Shown here one piece after another: positions 1 through 8,102 of a stretch of 64,000 nucleotides of DNA. The stretch spans positions 96,230 to 160,229 of the forward strand of contig CAZVYX010000002.1 in the NCBI GenBank assembly GCA_964631725.1, read 5' to 3'. A model generated the notes under the pieces. That model saw only the letters and a program-made list of their open reading frames with translations. It had not been told where the DNA came from and made no database searches. This DNA comes from GCA-2731375 sp964631725. Lineage in GTDB: Bacteria; Pseudomonadota; Alphaproteobacteria; GCA-2731375. Position 1 is the stretch's first letter. Each line of letters starts with the position of its first letter. The translations under genes were made by a program, and so were the position numbers.

Positions 1-326
1 GCGCGCACGAGCAGCGGAAAGGCCATGACGGCGGCGGCCAGGGCGGCGCCGCGCCAGGAAAATACCATGTGGATACCGAACCAATCCTGCAGCCAGGCGC
101 CCACCGGCCCGTTGCGCCCGAACAACACCAGCAGGACATAGCCCAGGGCGACGGGCGGCAGCACCAGGGGCAGGTGCACGATGCCATCCAGCAGCGCCTT
201 GCCGGGAAACTCCCGCCGCGCCAATAGCCAGGCGATGGCGATGCCCGGTACGAGGCTGCAGGCCACGGCCCAAAGCGCGACTTTCAGCGACAGCGATAGG
301 GCTTCGATTTCAAGCGGCGTTAACAT
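1..326 (-). CDS. modB: Molybdate ABC transporter permease ModB (N-terminal part, runs off the window)
   Basis: Inner-membrane permease of the molybdate ABC importer. About 108 codons are visible, reading leftwards from an ATG at 326; the protein starts MLTPLEIEALSLSLK. The visible part has hydrophobic helices, a short cytoplasmic REFPGK segment, and the LPPVALGYVLLVLFGRNGPVG segment region typical of ModB. The EAA loop that contacts the ATPase would lie beyond position 1. It starts 10 bases after the modA stop, so the two are one operon. A modC ATPase gene would be expected beyond the left edge. Identity is supported by motif and by the neighbour; the C-terminus cannot be checked. Confidence 0.9.
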   Translation of the reverse strand, partial: MLTPLEIEALSLSLKVALWAVACSLVPGIAIAWLLARREFPGKALLDGIVHLPLVLPPVALGYVLLVLFGRNGPVGAWLQDWFGIHMVFSWRGAALAAAVMAFPLLVR

Positions 327-336
327 CCCCTAGCTC

Positions 337-1122
337 TTAACGGGGCTTGGGCAGAAAGGTAAAGCCATATTGTTCGAAGATTTGGCGGGCAGCCCCGCCT
401 TGCAGATAGCGGAACACGGCGCGGGCCGGGCCGCTGTCCTGTTCCCGGAGCAGGGCCAGGGGATAGACGATAGCGTCGTGGCTATGCCCGGGAAAGGCCG
501 CCGCTGATGCCAATCCACCGTGTATCGAGGCATCGGTGGCATAGGCAATGGCGTAGCGGCCCTGGCCACGGGCCAGCAGGGCCAATGCGTCGCGGACCGA
601 GGCGCCAAATACCGCCTGCGGAAGCACGCCCCGCCATAGACCCAGATTTCGCAGTGCCTGGCGGCCATAGCGCCCGGCGGGGACATGCGCCGGGTCGCCC
701 ATGATCAGACGTTCTTTGCCCAGGGCCGCCTTCAGGCCGGCCAGGGCGGTAAGCTTGGCGGCCCCGCCATCATCGCTTCGGCGCAACAGCACCAGCCGGT
801 TGCCCAGCAAATCGAGGCGGCTCTTCCCGGCGAGCAACTCCCGGTCCTCGAGATATTGCATCCATTCCGGATTGGCGGAGAGGAACAGATGCGCCGGCGC
901 GCCGGCGGCGATTTGCTTTGCCAGGGTGGAGGAGGCGGCAAAAGTGGCCCGCAGTATAATGCCATGTTTCTCTTGAATAGCCGCTGCCAGGGCCGTTACC
1001 GCCTCGGTGGTGGAGGCGGCCGCCAGGATATCGATGGTCTGGGCCCGCGGGGGTCCCGATACCATGGTGAAGCTTAGGACCAGGGCCGCCAGGCCGAGAT
1101 ATCGGCGGATGCGTGATCCCAT
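337..1122 (-). CDS. modA: Molybdate-binding periplasmic protein ModA
   Basis: Periplasmic substrate-binding protein (261 residues) that delivers molybdate or tungstate to ModB. An N-terminal signal peptide runs to about residue 29 (ends PPRAQ). Family motifs follow: AAASTTEAV near the mature N-terminus, ASSTLAKQIAAGAPA (oxyanion-binding Ser region) and GDPAHVPAGRYG in the second lobe. The open frame extends upstream to 1434, but the ATG at 1122 has a strong AGGAGG 9 bases upstream and is followed directly by the signal peptide, so it is chosen. It lies 23 bases downstream of the cystathionine lyase stop and just ahead of modB, suggesting co-transcription. Length is normal for the family. Confidence 0.93.
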   Translation of the reverse strand: MGSRIRRYLGLAALVLSFTMVSGPPRAQTIDILAAASTTEAVTALAAAIQEKHGIILRATFAASSTLAKQIAAGAPAHLFLSANPEWMQYLEDRELLAGKSRLDLLGNRLVLLRRSDDGGAAKLTALAGLKAALGKERLIMGDPAHVPAGRYGRQALRNLGLWRGVLPQAVFGASVRDALALLARGQGRYAIAYATDASIHGGLASAAAFPGHSHDAIVYPLALLREQDSGPARAVFRYLQGGAARQIFEQYGFTFLPKPR

Positions 1123-1145
1123 GGCGGCTGGACCTCCTGCCTCTC

Positions 1146-2321
1146 CTACATTGCCGCGCGCAATCGTTTGAAGCCGGCATCCAAATCGGCGATCAGGTCG
1201 TCGGTATCTTCCAGGCCGATATGAAAGCGTAGGCACTGCCCTTCGTAGGGCCACTTCGTGACGGTGCGCGAGGCGTTGGGATCCTGCGGCAGGATCAGGC
1301 TTTCGTAGCCGCCCCAGGAAGCGCCCATGCCATACAATTCCAGGCCATCGATCAGGGCCGCCAGGGCATCGCGGGGACAGGGCTTCAAGGTCGTGCCGAA
1401 CAGGCCGGAGGCACCAAGGAAGTCCCGTTTCCACAGGGCATGGCCCGGATCATCGGGCATGGCCGGGTGCATGACACATTCGACAATGTCCTGTCCCTTC
1501 AGCCATTCCGCCAGGATAAGGCCGTTTTCCCAATGTTGTTTCAGGCGCACGGACAGGGTCCGCATGCCGCGCTGGGCCAGATAGACATCGTCCGGTCCGG
1601 CGGTGTGGCCCAGCATGCGGGACGTGGTTTCCAACTCCGGCCAGGCTTCCTTGCTGGCGCAGGCGGTGCCGATCATGACGTCGGAATGGCCGACGATATA
1701 TTTCGTGCCGGCCTGGATCGAGACGTCGACGCCCAGGGTGAACGGTTTGCAATACAGCGGCGAGGCCCAGGTATTGTCCATCAGGACGGTGCAGCCCTTG
1801 GCGTGCGCCGCCTCGGCTATGGCCGGGATATCCTGCATCACGAAGGTTTGCGAACCCGGCGCCTCGACATAGACGACCTTGGTATTGTCCTGAATCAGCT
1901 CGGCGATGCCGGCGCCAATGGCCGGATCGTAAAAGGTCGTGGCAACATTGATCCGCTTTGCCAGGGTGTCGCAGAAACGCCGCGTCGGACCATAGACGCT
2001 GTCGACCATGAGGATATGGTCGCCGGCTTCCACGAAAGACATCAGCGAGGCGACAATCGCCGCCAGGCCGGATGGATAGACCATGCAACGGTGCCCGCCC
2101 TCGACGGCACAGACCATGTCTTCCAGCGAGAAGGTCGTGGGTGTGCCCATACGGCCGTAGTAGACGCCGCGCTCGCCCTGTTCCCGCCGGGCCCTTGATG
2201 CATCGAGCGCACCGAGGGTGGAATGGAGAACGGTGGAGGCGTGATACACCGGCGGATTGACAATACCGAGATTGTTATCCGGGTCGCGGCCCGCCGTGAC
2301 CAATTTCGTTTCGTCTTTCAT
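1146..2321 (-). CDS. metC: Cystathionine beta-lyase (PLP-dependent, MetC type)
   Basis: Cytoplasmic PLP enzyme of the Cys/Met metabolism family (391 residues) that cleaves cystathionine to homocysteine, pyruvate and ammonia. Seen: the VYYGRMGTPT substrate and phosphate-binding segment, YPSGLAAI, the DNTWASPL aspartate region, and the Schiff-base lysine at about residue 207 in the motif QAGTKYIVGHSD; the GHSD after the lysine favours beta-lyase over gamma-synthase. The frame is open to 2384, but the ATG at 2321 (MKDETKLVTAGRDP) matches usual family starts. It is divergent from aapJ. Related lyases of this fold cannot be wholly excluded from motifs alone. Confidence 0.88.
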   Translation of the reverse strand: MKDETKLVTAGRDPDNNLGIVNPPVYHASTVLHSTLGALDASRARREQGERGVYYGRMGTPTTFSLEDMVCAVEGGHRCMVYPSGLAAIVASLMSFVEAGDHILMVDSVYGPTRRFCDTLAKRINVATTFYDPAIGAGIAELIQDNTKVVYVEAPGSQTFVMQDIPAIAEAAHAKGCTVLMDNTWASPLYCKPFTLGVDVSIQAGTKYIVGHSDVMIGTACASKEAWPELETTSRMLGHTAGPDDVYLAQRGMRTLSVRLKQHWENGLILAEWLKGQDIVECVMHPAMPDDPGHALWKRDFLGASGLFGTTLKPCPRDALAALIDGLELYGMGASWGGYESLILPQDPNASRTVTKWPYEGQCLRFHIGLEDTDDLIADLDAGFKRLRAAM

Positions 2322-2598
2322 GATGACAATTACTCTATCGAATTTTGGGGAGGGGCCATGGGCCCGGATGAGGTCTCCCACCATAATGCCATCCCGTTGA
2401 TTTTGACGCTAATTTATTTCTTGGAACGCTTATTGTATCTGGTTGTCGCACGCCCCATTGTTTGTTACCGTTCGTTACGTTCATGCTCGATTGGAACAAG
2501 CAAACGGGTGTGGCATGAAACAGAGACCGGGGTTTCTGTTGCAAGCTCCGTAAGAAGAGTAAGTTCGTGACAACATTGATAACAGGGAAGATCAATCA
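2322..2598. promoter_or_regulatory. Divergent intergenic region metC/aapJ with a direct repeat
   Basis: 277 bases, A+T-richer than the flanking genes, separating divergent metC and aapJ, so it should hold both promoters. At 2464-2482 there is an imperfect direct repeat, GTTACCGTTC followed at once by GTTACGTTC, a possible regulator site. No convincing sigma-70 or sigma-54 core could be fixed by eye. aapJ has only a weak ribosome site (GGGAAGATCA) before its ATG at 2599. Confidence 0.35.
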
Positions 2599-3615
2599 AT
2601 GAAAAATACAGCAATTCTAGCATTGGGCGTCGGTGCGGCCATGTTCGCCACCGCCGCTTATGCCGGTACCGTCGATGACATCAAAAAGCGTGGGGAGCTG
2701 ATCTGCGGCGTCACCACGGGTCTGGCGGGCTTCGCGGCACCGAATGACAAGGGCGAATGGGCCGGGTTCGACGTGGATATCTGCCGCGCCGTTGCCGCTG
2801 GCGTGCTTGGCGATTCTTCGAAGGTCAAATTCGTGCCGACAACCGGCAAGAGCCGTTTTCCGACGCTGCAGTCCGGCGAAGTGGACATGCTGTCCCGGAA
2901 CACCACCTGGACCTTTGACCGTGACGTGAAGCTCGGCTTCGAGTTCGCGGGCGTCAACTTCTATGACGGCCAGGGCTTCATGGTGCGTAAGGACCTGGGC
3001 GTCAAATCCGCTCTGGAACTTGATGGCGCCACGGTGTGCGTCGCCACCGGTTCGACCACCGAATTGAACCTCGGTGACTATTTCCGCGCCAACAACATGA
3101 AGTATGTGCCGGTGGTTTTCGAGAAGTCCGATGAAATCCGCGCCGGTTACATCGCGGGCCGTTGCGATGCCTACACCACTGACCGTTCCGGTCTGGCGGC
3201 CCAGCGTTCACAGATGCCGAACCCGGACGCGCACGTGGTTCTGCCTGAAGTGATCTCGAAGGAGCCTCTGGGTCCGCTCGTCCGTCATGGTGACAATCAG
3301 TGGGGCGATGTCGTCCGCTGGACCTTGAATGTCTTGATCATTGCCGAGGAAAAGGGCCTGACCGCCGCCAACGTGGAGAGCATGAAGGGTTCGAGCGGCG
3401 ATCCGGAAGTCAAGCGTCTTCTGGGCCTTGAGGGTGAATACGGCGCCCGTCTTGGCCTTCCCAACGACTGGGCCTTGAACATCATCAAGCAGGTTGGCAA
3501 CTATGGCGAAAGCTATGAGCGCAATATCGGCCCGAATACGCCGATCGGCCTGACCCGTGGCGTCAATGGTCCTTGGAACAAGGGCGGCATCCTGTATTCA
3601 CCGCCGTTCCGTTGA
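2599..3615 (+). CDS. aapJ: General L-amino acid ABC transporter, periplasmic binding protein
   Basis: Periplasmic binding protein (338 residues) of the AapJQMP importer, which takes up a broad range of L-amino acids. A clear signal peptide spans residues 1-22 (cut after TAAYA). The mature protein opens GTVDDIKKRGELICGV and contains the AapJ hallmarks FDVDICRAVAAGV, LSRNTTWTFDRD, GQGFMVRKDLG, TDRSGLAAQR and the C-terminal GPNTPIGLTRGVN. Length and order match rhizobial AapJ. It is first in the cluster and is separated from the permease genes by a stem-loop, which would favour high binding-protein levels. Confidence 0.95.
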   Translation: MKNTAILALGVGAAMFATAAYAGTVDDIKKRGELICGVTTGLAGFAAPNDKGEWAGFDVDICRAVAAGVLGDSSKVKFVPTTGKSRFPTLQSGEVDMLSRNTTWTFDRDVKLGFEFAGVNFYDGQGFMVRKDLGVKSALELDGATVCVATGSTTELNLGDYFRANNMKYVPVVFEKSDEIRAGYIAGRCDAYTTDRSGLAAQRSQMPNPDAHVVLPEVISKEPLGPLVRHGDNQWGDVVRWTLNVLIIAEEKGLTAANVESMKGSSGDPEVKRLLGLEGEYGARLGLPNDWALNIIKQVGNYGESYERNIGPNTPIGLTRGVNGPWNKGGILYSPPFR

Positions 3616-3680
3616 TCCGGGGTGACCGGTAAGCGATCAAAGCTTTATGTGTGAAGCATTGATTACCGTCTAGACGAAGG

Positions 3681-3732
3681 CGCGTCCGGCCCGAAATTGG
3701 GCCGGGCGCGTCCCGTCGGGCGGCATTTTTTT
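3681..3732 (+). terminator. Stem-loop with downstream T-run between aapJ and aapQ
   Basis: A strong G+C-rich inverted repeat at about 3681-3710 (arms CGCGTCCGGCCC and GGGCCGGGCGCG, loop GAAATT, one G-T pair) is followed 15 bases later by a run of seven Ts. The T-run is further from the stem than in a textbook intrinsic terminator, so this may be a partial terminator or an mRNA 3-prime stabiliser. Such elements after binding-protein genes commonly set the excess of binding protein over permease. Confidence 0.6.
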
Positions 3733-3836
3733 ATTTGGTAGCACCATTGGGGTCGTGGAAAGATAAGCCGTCAAGGCGTAATTCCGCGCAATTGATTTGT
3801 TACCGTAATGCATAATCGTTTGGCACGGGGGGTGTA

Positions 3837-5024
3837 ATGGCCGTAGCCGAAGGTGGGTTGAAACCCGGAAAAGCCTCGTTCCTGTATGACGCGCGTATCC
3901 GCGCCATAATTTATCAGGTCATAATGGCCGGCGCCGTGGTGATATTTTTCGCCTGGCTGACCATGAATACCCTGGACAATCTGGAAGCAAGGGGGATCGC
4001 CAGCGGTTTCGAATTCCTCAATCATCCGGCCGGGTTCGGGGTGCCGTTTTCACTGATCGAATATTCCGAGGCGTCACCGTATAGGACGGTGTTCATACTT
4101 GGCGTTCTGAACACCCTGTTCGTATCGGCCGTGGGCGTTATTCTCGCCACTCTTCTTGGCTTTACCCTGGGCGTCATGCGCCTGTCGCGGAACTATCTGA
4201 TATCGCGCATCGCGGCGATATATCTTGAAACCTTCCGCAATATTCCACTGCTTTTGCAGATTTTGTTCTGGTATATCGGCGTGCTGCAATTGATGCCGCA
4301 GCAGCGCAGTTCGATCGTCATTCTGGAAAATGTCTACGTCAATAACCGCGGTATTTTCTATCCCGCCCTGCAGGCCGAACCGGGTTTCATGGCGGTTCCC
4401 ATTGCCTTTCTGGTTGGCATTGTCGCGACATTTATCTTGCGCGGTTGGGTCAAACGGCGTCGCGATGCGACGGGACAAGATTTTCCAACAATTTGGGTCG
4501 GCCTGGGGCTGATCTTTGGCCTGCCCATTCTGGCCGCCCTGGTAACGGGGATGCCCTGGACCTGGAGCCTGCCGCGCCTGCAAGGCTTCGGCTTTAAGGG
4601 CGGATCGGTGATCGTGCCGGAGTTTCTGGCGCTATTGCTGGCCCTGACAATTTATACCGCCGCCTTCATCGGCGAGATTGTACGGGCTGGGATTCAGGCG
4701 GTCTCGCACGGGCAGACCGAAGCGGCGCACGCCCTCGGTGTCAAGCCCGGCACCACCCTGCGTCTGGTGATCATTCCCCAGGCCATGCGGATCATCATCC
4801 CGCCGCTGATTTCCCAGTACCTGAATCTGGTGAAGAACTCTTCGCTGGCGCCGGCCATCGGTTATCCGGAAATGACCCAGGTCTGGGCCGGCACCGTCTT
4901 GAACCAATCCGGTCAGGCGTTGGAATGCATCGCCATGGTGATGGGCACCTACTGTATCATATCGTTAAGTATCTCCGGCGTGATGAATTGGTACAACGCC
5001 CGCGTCGCGTTGGTGGGGAGGTGA
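3837..5024 (+). CDS. aapQ: General L-amino acid ABC transporter permease
   Basis: First integral-membrane subunit (395 residues) of the AapJQMP importer. Several transmembrane helices are visible, beginning IIYQVIMAGAVVIFF. Around residues 100-150 is the polar amino-acid permease region with LETFRNIPLLLQILFWY, and near the C-terminus the ABC-contacting EAA loop (EAAHALGVKPGTTLRLVIIPQA, about residues 295-318). A long periplasmic segment between early helices (MPQQRSSIVILENVYVNN region) is typical of AapQ. The ATG at 3837 follows a GGGGGGTGTA purine stretch. aapM begins 4 bases after its stop. Confidence 0.93.
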   Translation: MAVAEGGLKPGKASFLYDARIRAIIYQVIMAGAVVIFFAWLTMNTLDNLEARGIASGFEFLNHPAGFGVPFSLIEYSEASPYRTVFILGVLNTLFVSAVGVILATLLGFTLGVMRLSRNYLISRIAAIYLETFRNIPLLLQILFWYIGVLQLMPQQRSSIVILENVYVNNRGIFYPALQAEPGFMAVPIAFLVGIVATFILRGWVKRRRDATGQDFPTIWVGLGLIFGLPILAALVTGMPWTWSLPRLQGFGFKGGSVIVPEFLALLLALTIYTAAFIGEIVRAGIQAVSHGQTEAAHALGVKPGTTLRLVIIPQAMRIIIPPLISQYLNLVKNSSLAPAIGYPEMTQVWAGTVLNQSGQALECIAMVMGTYCIISLSISGVMNWYNARVALVGR

Positions 5025-5028
5025 CGTC

Positions 5029-6354
5029 ATGAGCACGAGCGATTATGGCGAAACCGAGGCGGTCTTCACGCCGAAACCCGATCTGCCGCCGCCTGCCAGT
5101 ACCGTCGGCATCATTGGCTGGGTCCGCAGCAATCTGGTACCGGACTGGTTCAACGGCGCCATGACCGTGTTGGCCCTGGTGGCGCTCTACATGGCTATTC
5201 CGCCGGTCGTCAATTGGGCCCTGTTTGATGCCCATTTCGTTGGCGACAGCCGCAAGGCCTGTAAACCGAATGTACAGATCGTGCGCGATAAGGTGGCAAC
5301 CAAGGGGATTATGCCCGACGGCAGCACCCTGGATGTGGAAACAACCGCCGACCGCATTGTCGTGCCTGAAGGGGTCGTCCCCAATGTGCGTTGGGAACGG
5401 CGCATGGTGGAAGGCGTGGTCCGGGCCAAGGGCCGTGAATACGCCAAGGTGGTGGTCGAAAAAGACGTCATCATAGAGGGCGCCTGTTGGGTCTTCGTTG
5501 GTGTCCGGTTCGACCAGTTCATCTATGGCTTCTATCCCAAGGAGGAACGCTGGCGGCCCACGGTGGTGATTGGCATAGGCCTGTTGTTGATCATCTACAT
5601 GTTGACTGACGGAATGCCTCATCGTGGCCGTGTCGCGATGTTCCTGCTGATCCCGTTCCCGGTGATTGCCTTTTTCATGTTCTCGGGTGGGGTGCTGGGC
5701 ATGCCGCACGTGGACAACTCGAAATGGGGCGGTCTGGTCCTGACCATCATAATATCATCGGTGGCCATCACCGGCGCCCTGCCGCTCGGCGTGGCGCTGG
5801 CCCTGGGCCGACGTTCGCAGATGCCCATCATCCGATGGTTCTGTGTCCTGGTGATCGAATTTTTCCGCTCGGTCCCGATGATCACCATCCTGTTCATGGC
5901 CTTGGTTGTGCTGCCGCTGTTCCTGCCGCCAGGCACGACCTTCGATCAATTGTTGCGGGTTCTGATAGGCGTCACGATCTTTATCGCGGCCTATACCGCC
6001 GAGGTGGTGCGTGGCGGCCTGCAGGCCCTGCCCAAGGGGCAGTACGAAGCGGCGGATGCGCTGGGTTTGGGTTATTGGAAAATGATGCGCCTGATTATCC
6101 TGCCGCAGGCTTTGCGCATCATGATTCCCGCCATCGTCTCGTTGTTCATCGGCATCTTCAAGGACACCACCCTGGTGCAGATCGTCGGTTTGAACGATCT
6201 ACTGACCATGGTGCAATTGGCGGTGACGGATGCGCAGTGGATCGGTCTTTCCAAGGAAGGCTACTTCTTCTGCGGCTTTGTCTTCTTTATCTTCTGCTTC
6301 TCCATGTCGCGGTATTCCATGTACCTCGAACGCAAGCTCCACACCGGCCATTAA
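5029..6354 (+). CDS. aapM: General L-amino acid ABC transporter permease
   Basis: Second integral-membrane subunit (441 residues), dimerising with AapQ. An early helix is followed by a large non-membrane segment (about residues 70-180), as in known AapM, then the transmembrane core. FFRSVPMITILFM and the EAA loop EAADALGLGYWKMMRLIILP are visible. GGGGAGGTGACGTC lies directly before the ATG at 5029, giving a strong ribosome site. Spacing to aapQ is 4 bases, so translation is probably coupled. Confidence 0.93.
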   Translation: MSTSDYGETEAVFTPKPDLPPPASTVGIIGWVRSNLVPDWFNGAMTVLALVALYMAIPPVVNWALFDAHFVGDSRKACKPNVQIVRDKVATKGIMPDGSTLDVETTADRIVVPEGVVPNVRWERRMVEGVVRAKGREYAKVVVEKDVIIEGACWVFVGVRFDQFIYGFYPKEERWRPTVVIGIGLLLIIYMLTDGMPHRGRVAMFLLIPFPVIAFFMFSGGVLGMPHVDNSKWGGLVLTIIISSVAITGALPLGVALALGRRSQMPIIRWFCVLVIEFFRSVPMITILFMALVVLPLFLPPGTTFDQLLRVLIGVTIFIAAYTAEVVRGGLQALPKGQYEAADALGLGYWKMMRLIILPQALRIMIPAIVSLFIGIFKDTTLVQIVGLNDLLTMVQLAVTDAQWIGLSKEGYFFCGFVFFIFCFSMSRYSMYLERKLHTGH

Positions 6355-6379
6355 TCGGCGCGGGAAAGGGAACAATCTC

Positions 6380-7177
6380 ATGAGTGTCACGGATACTGAA
6401 ATCGACGTCGAAGTTGATCAGTCACGAATGAAGATCTCGGACGAGATCGCCATCCAGATCACCGGCATGCACAAATGGTACGGTTCATTCCATGTCCTCA
6501 AGGACATCAATCTGACCGTCAATCAGGGCGAGCGCATCGTCGTTTGCGGCCCATCTGGCTCCGGTAAGTCGACCCTGATCCGTTGTATCAACCGGCTGGA
6601 AGAGCACCAGCAGGGGCAGATCCTGGTTGATAATGTGGAGTTGACCAACGATCTGAAGAACATCGACACCGTGCGCCGCGAGGTCGGCATGGTGTTCCAG
6701 CATTTCAATCTGTTCCCGCATTTGACCGTGCTGGAAAACTGCACCTTGGCGCCGATCTGGGTGCGCAAGATGCCCAAGGCGGAGGCCGAGGAGATTGGCA
6801 TGCGGTTTCTCGAAACCGTGCGTATCCCCGAACAGGCCGACAAGTTCCCGGGCCAGCTATCTGGCGGGCAACAGCAGCGCGTGGCCATTGCCCGGTCCTT
6901 GTGCATGAACCCGCGTATCATGCTGTTTGACGAGCCCACATCGGCCCTTGATCCGGAGATGATCAAGGAAGTGTTGGAGGTGATGATCCATCTGGCCGAG
7001 GAAGGCATGACCATGATTGTCGTGACCCACGAAATGGGTTTCGCACGCAAGGTCGCCAACCGGGTGATCTTCATGGACCAGGGTGAAATCGTCGAACAGA
7101 ATGAGCCGGAAGAGTTCTTCAACAACCCGAAATCCGACCGCACGCAGCTATTCTTGAGCCAGATCCTGTCGCATTAG
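6380..7177 (+). CDS. aapP: General L-amino acid ABC transporter ATP-binding protein
   Basis: Cytoplasmic ATPase (265 residues) energising the Aap importer. Walker A is GPSGSGKS at residues 57-64, the Q-loop lies in VFQHFNLFPHLTVLEN, the ABC signature is LSGGQQQRVAIARS, Walker B is IMLFDEPTSALDPE and the switch histidine is in VVTHEMGFA; all catalytic elements are intact. The frame is open from 6230, inside aapM, but the ATG at 6380 follows GGGAAAGGGAAC and gives the family-length protein. It ends the aap operon. Confidence 0.95.
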   Translation: MSVTDTEIDVEVDQSRMKISDEIAIQITGMHKWYGSFHVLKDINLTVNQGERIVVCGPSGSGKSTLIRCINRLEEHQQGQILVDNVELTNDLKNIDTVRREVGMVFQHFNLFPHLTVLENCTLAPIWVRKMPKAEAEEIGMRFLETVRIPEQADKFPGQLSGGQQQRVAIARSLCMNPRIMLFDEPTSALDPEMIKEVLEVMIHLAEEGMTMIVVTHEMGFARKVANRVIFMDQGEIVEQNEPEEFFNNPKSDRTQLFLSQILSH

Positions 7178-7230
7178 GGTCAGGACAGCGAGCGGGTTTG
7201 CTTCGCTGCCGGGCCGTTTGTTCGTTGCAA

Positions 7231-7263
7231 TGTTACACGTAACGCCTATATGTTACTTGTAAT
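7231..7263 (+). promoter_or_regulatory. Two operator-like palindromes spaced two helical turns apart, upstream of the MNT/HEPN pair
   Basis: TGTTACACGTAAC at 7231-7243 and TGTTACTTGTAAT at 7251-7263 begin exactly 20 bases apart. The first contains a perfect palindrome GTTAC-AC-GTAAC and the second is a near copy. They end 25 bases before the GTG start of the downstream gene. Twin palindromes on the same helix face are the usual operator layout for autoregulated toxin-antitoxin operons; binding by the basic N-terminal domain of that gene is inferred. Confidence 0.6.
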
Positions 7264-7288
7264 GGCTTGAGCATAAGGATTGGAACCC

Positions 7289-7756
7289 GTGAGCACCAGC
7301 GCTGAAAGGCAAAGACGCCGACGGGCACGCCTACGCCAGGAAGGCAAAGTCGATGTTTCGGTAACCGTGCCTTATGAGCGGAGGCATACCTTGCGTGAAT
7401 TTGCGCGGAGGTTGAATGAAGCATGCGAGATACCGAAGCATGACGGGCGCCTAATAAGAGCTCTGCACGGGCTGAAATCCATGAAAGCAGAGTTGCAGGA
7501 AGCTGGTGTGTTGCATGCTGGCATTTTTGGAAGCCTAGCCCGCGGTGATGACGGACCCGAAAGCGACATTGATGTCATTCTGGATGTCGATTTGGCGCGG
7601 GTAGGGGGACTTATCAAATACATCAAGATCTGTGACGCGATCCAAACCGGCCTTAAGCAGGATTTTCCAGGCGTAAATGTTGATGTGGCAGACGAAAGAT
7701 CACTAAAGCCCCGAATTCGTGACGAGGCGGAGCGGGACGCAATTTATGCCTTCTAG
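7289..7756 (+). CDS. MNT-type nucleotidyltransferase antitoxin with N-terminal basic (DNA-binding-like) extension
   Basis: A 155-residue protein with two parts. Residues 1-45 are very basic (RQRRRRARLR), then a predicted strand (VDVSVTVP) and helix (ERRHTLREFARRL), which resembles a ribbon-helix-helix type DNA-binding unit. Residues about 65-155 are a minimal nucleotidyltransferase with GSLARGD (81-87), the metal aspartates of SDIDV (D93, D95) and a third acidic position in VDV (D132). MntA proteins of this fold neutralise HEPN toxins by adenylylating them. GTG at 7289 is preferred to TTG at 7280 because AAGGA lies 9 bases upstream of it. The toxin gene overlaps its 3-prime end by 11 bases. 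Confidence 0.85.
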   Translation: MSTSAERQRRRRARLRQEGKVDVSVTVPYERRHTLREFARRLNEACEIPKHDGRLIRALHGLKSMKAELQEAGVLHAGIFGSLARGDDGPESDIDVILDVDLARVGGLIKYIKICDAIQTGLKQDFPGVNVDVADERSLKPRIRDEAERDAIYAF

Positions 7757-8093
7757 CGATCCATCCGTCCGTCTTGACGACATCATCGAAAACGGGCGGC
7801 GTATCCAGGAATACACGTCGAAATTAAGTTATGCGCAGTTTCTCAAACGGCAAATGACCATTGACGCTGTTGAGCGATGTTTTGAACGGATCGCGGAGGC
7901 GTCGCGAAAGATTGGCAATTACTACGATGATGCTTATCCGGAACTTGAGCTGCCCTATCTGCGTCGATTTGGGAGCGTCTTGCGCCACGATTACCAGGTC
8001 ATAGAGCCCGATTTGCTTTGGTTATTCATAAACGAAGAACTGCCCGAGTTGCTGGCGATGGCGCTTCAAGAGCGATCGAAGTTTGAAGATTAG
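7746..8093 (+). CDS. HEPN-domain toxin (HepT-like, DUF86 family)
   Basis: A 115-residue, mostly alpha-helical protein translated from an ATG that overlaps the end of the nucleotidyltransferase gene, as in HepT/MntA modules. HEPN proteins are typically ribonucleases. The active-site region near residues 74-83 reads RRFGSVLRHDY: the catalytic His (81) and the Tyr (83) that MntA modifies are present, but the usual Arg-Asn pair four residues before the His is replaced by Gly-Ser and an Arg sits directly before the His. Family assignment rests on size, partner, helical pattern and this motif. Toxicity is inferred. Confidence 0.8.
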   Translation: MPSSDPSVRLDDIIENGRRIQEYTSKLSYAQFLKRQMTIDAVERCFERIAEASRKIGNYYDDAYPELELPYLRRFGSVLRHDYQVIEPDLLWLFINEELPELLAMALQERSKFED

Positions 8094-8102
8094 GCGCCGC
8101 AC

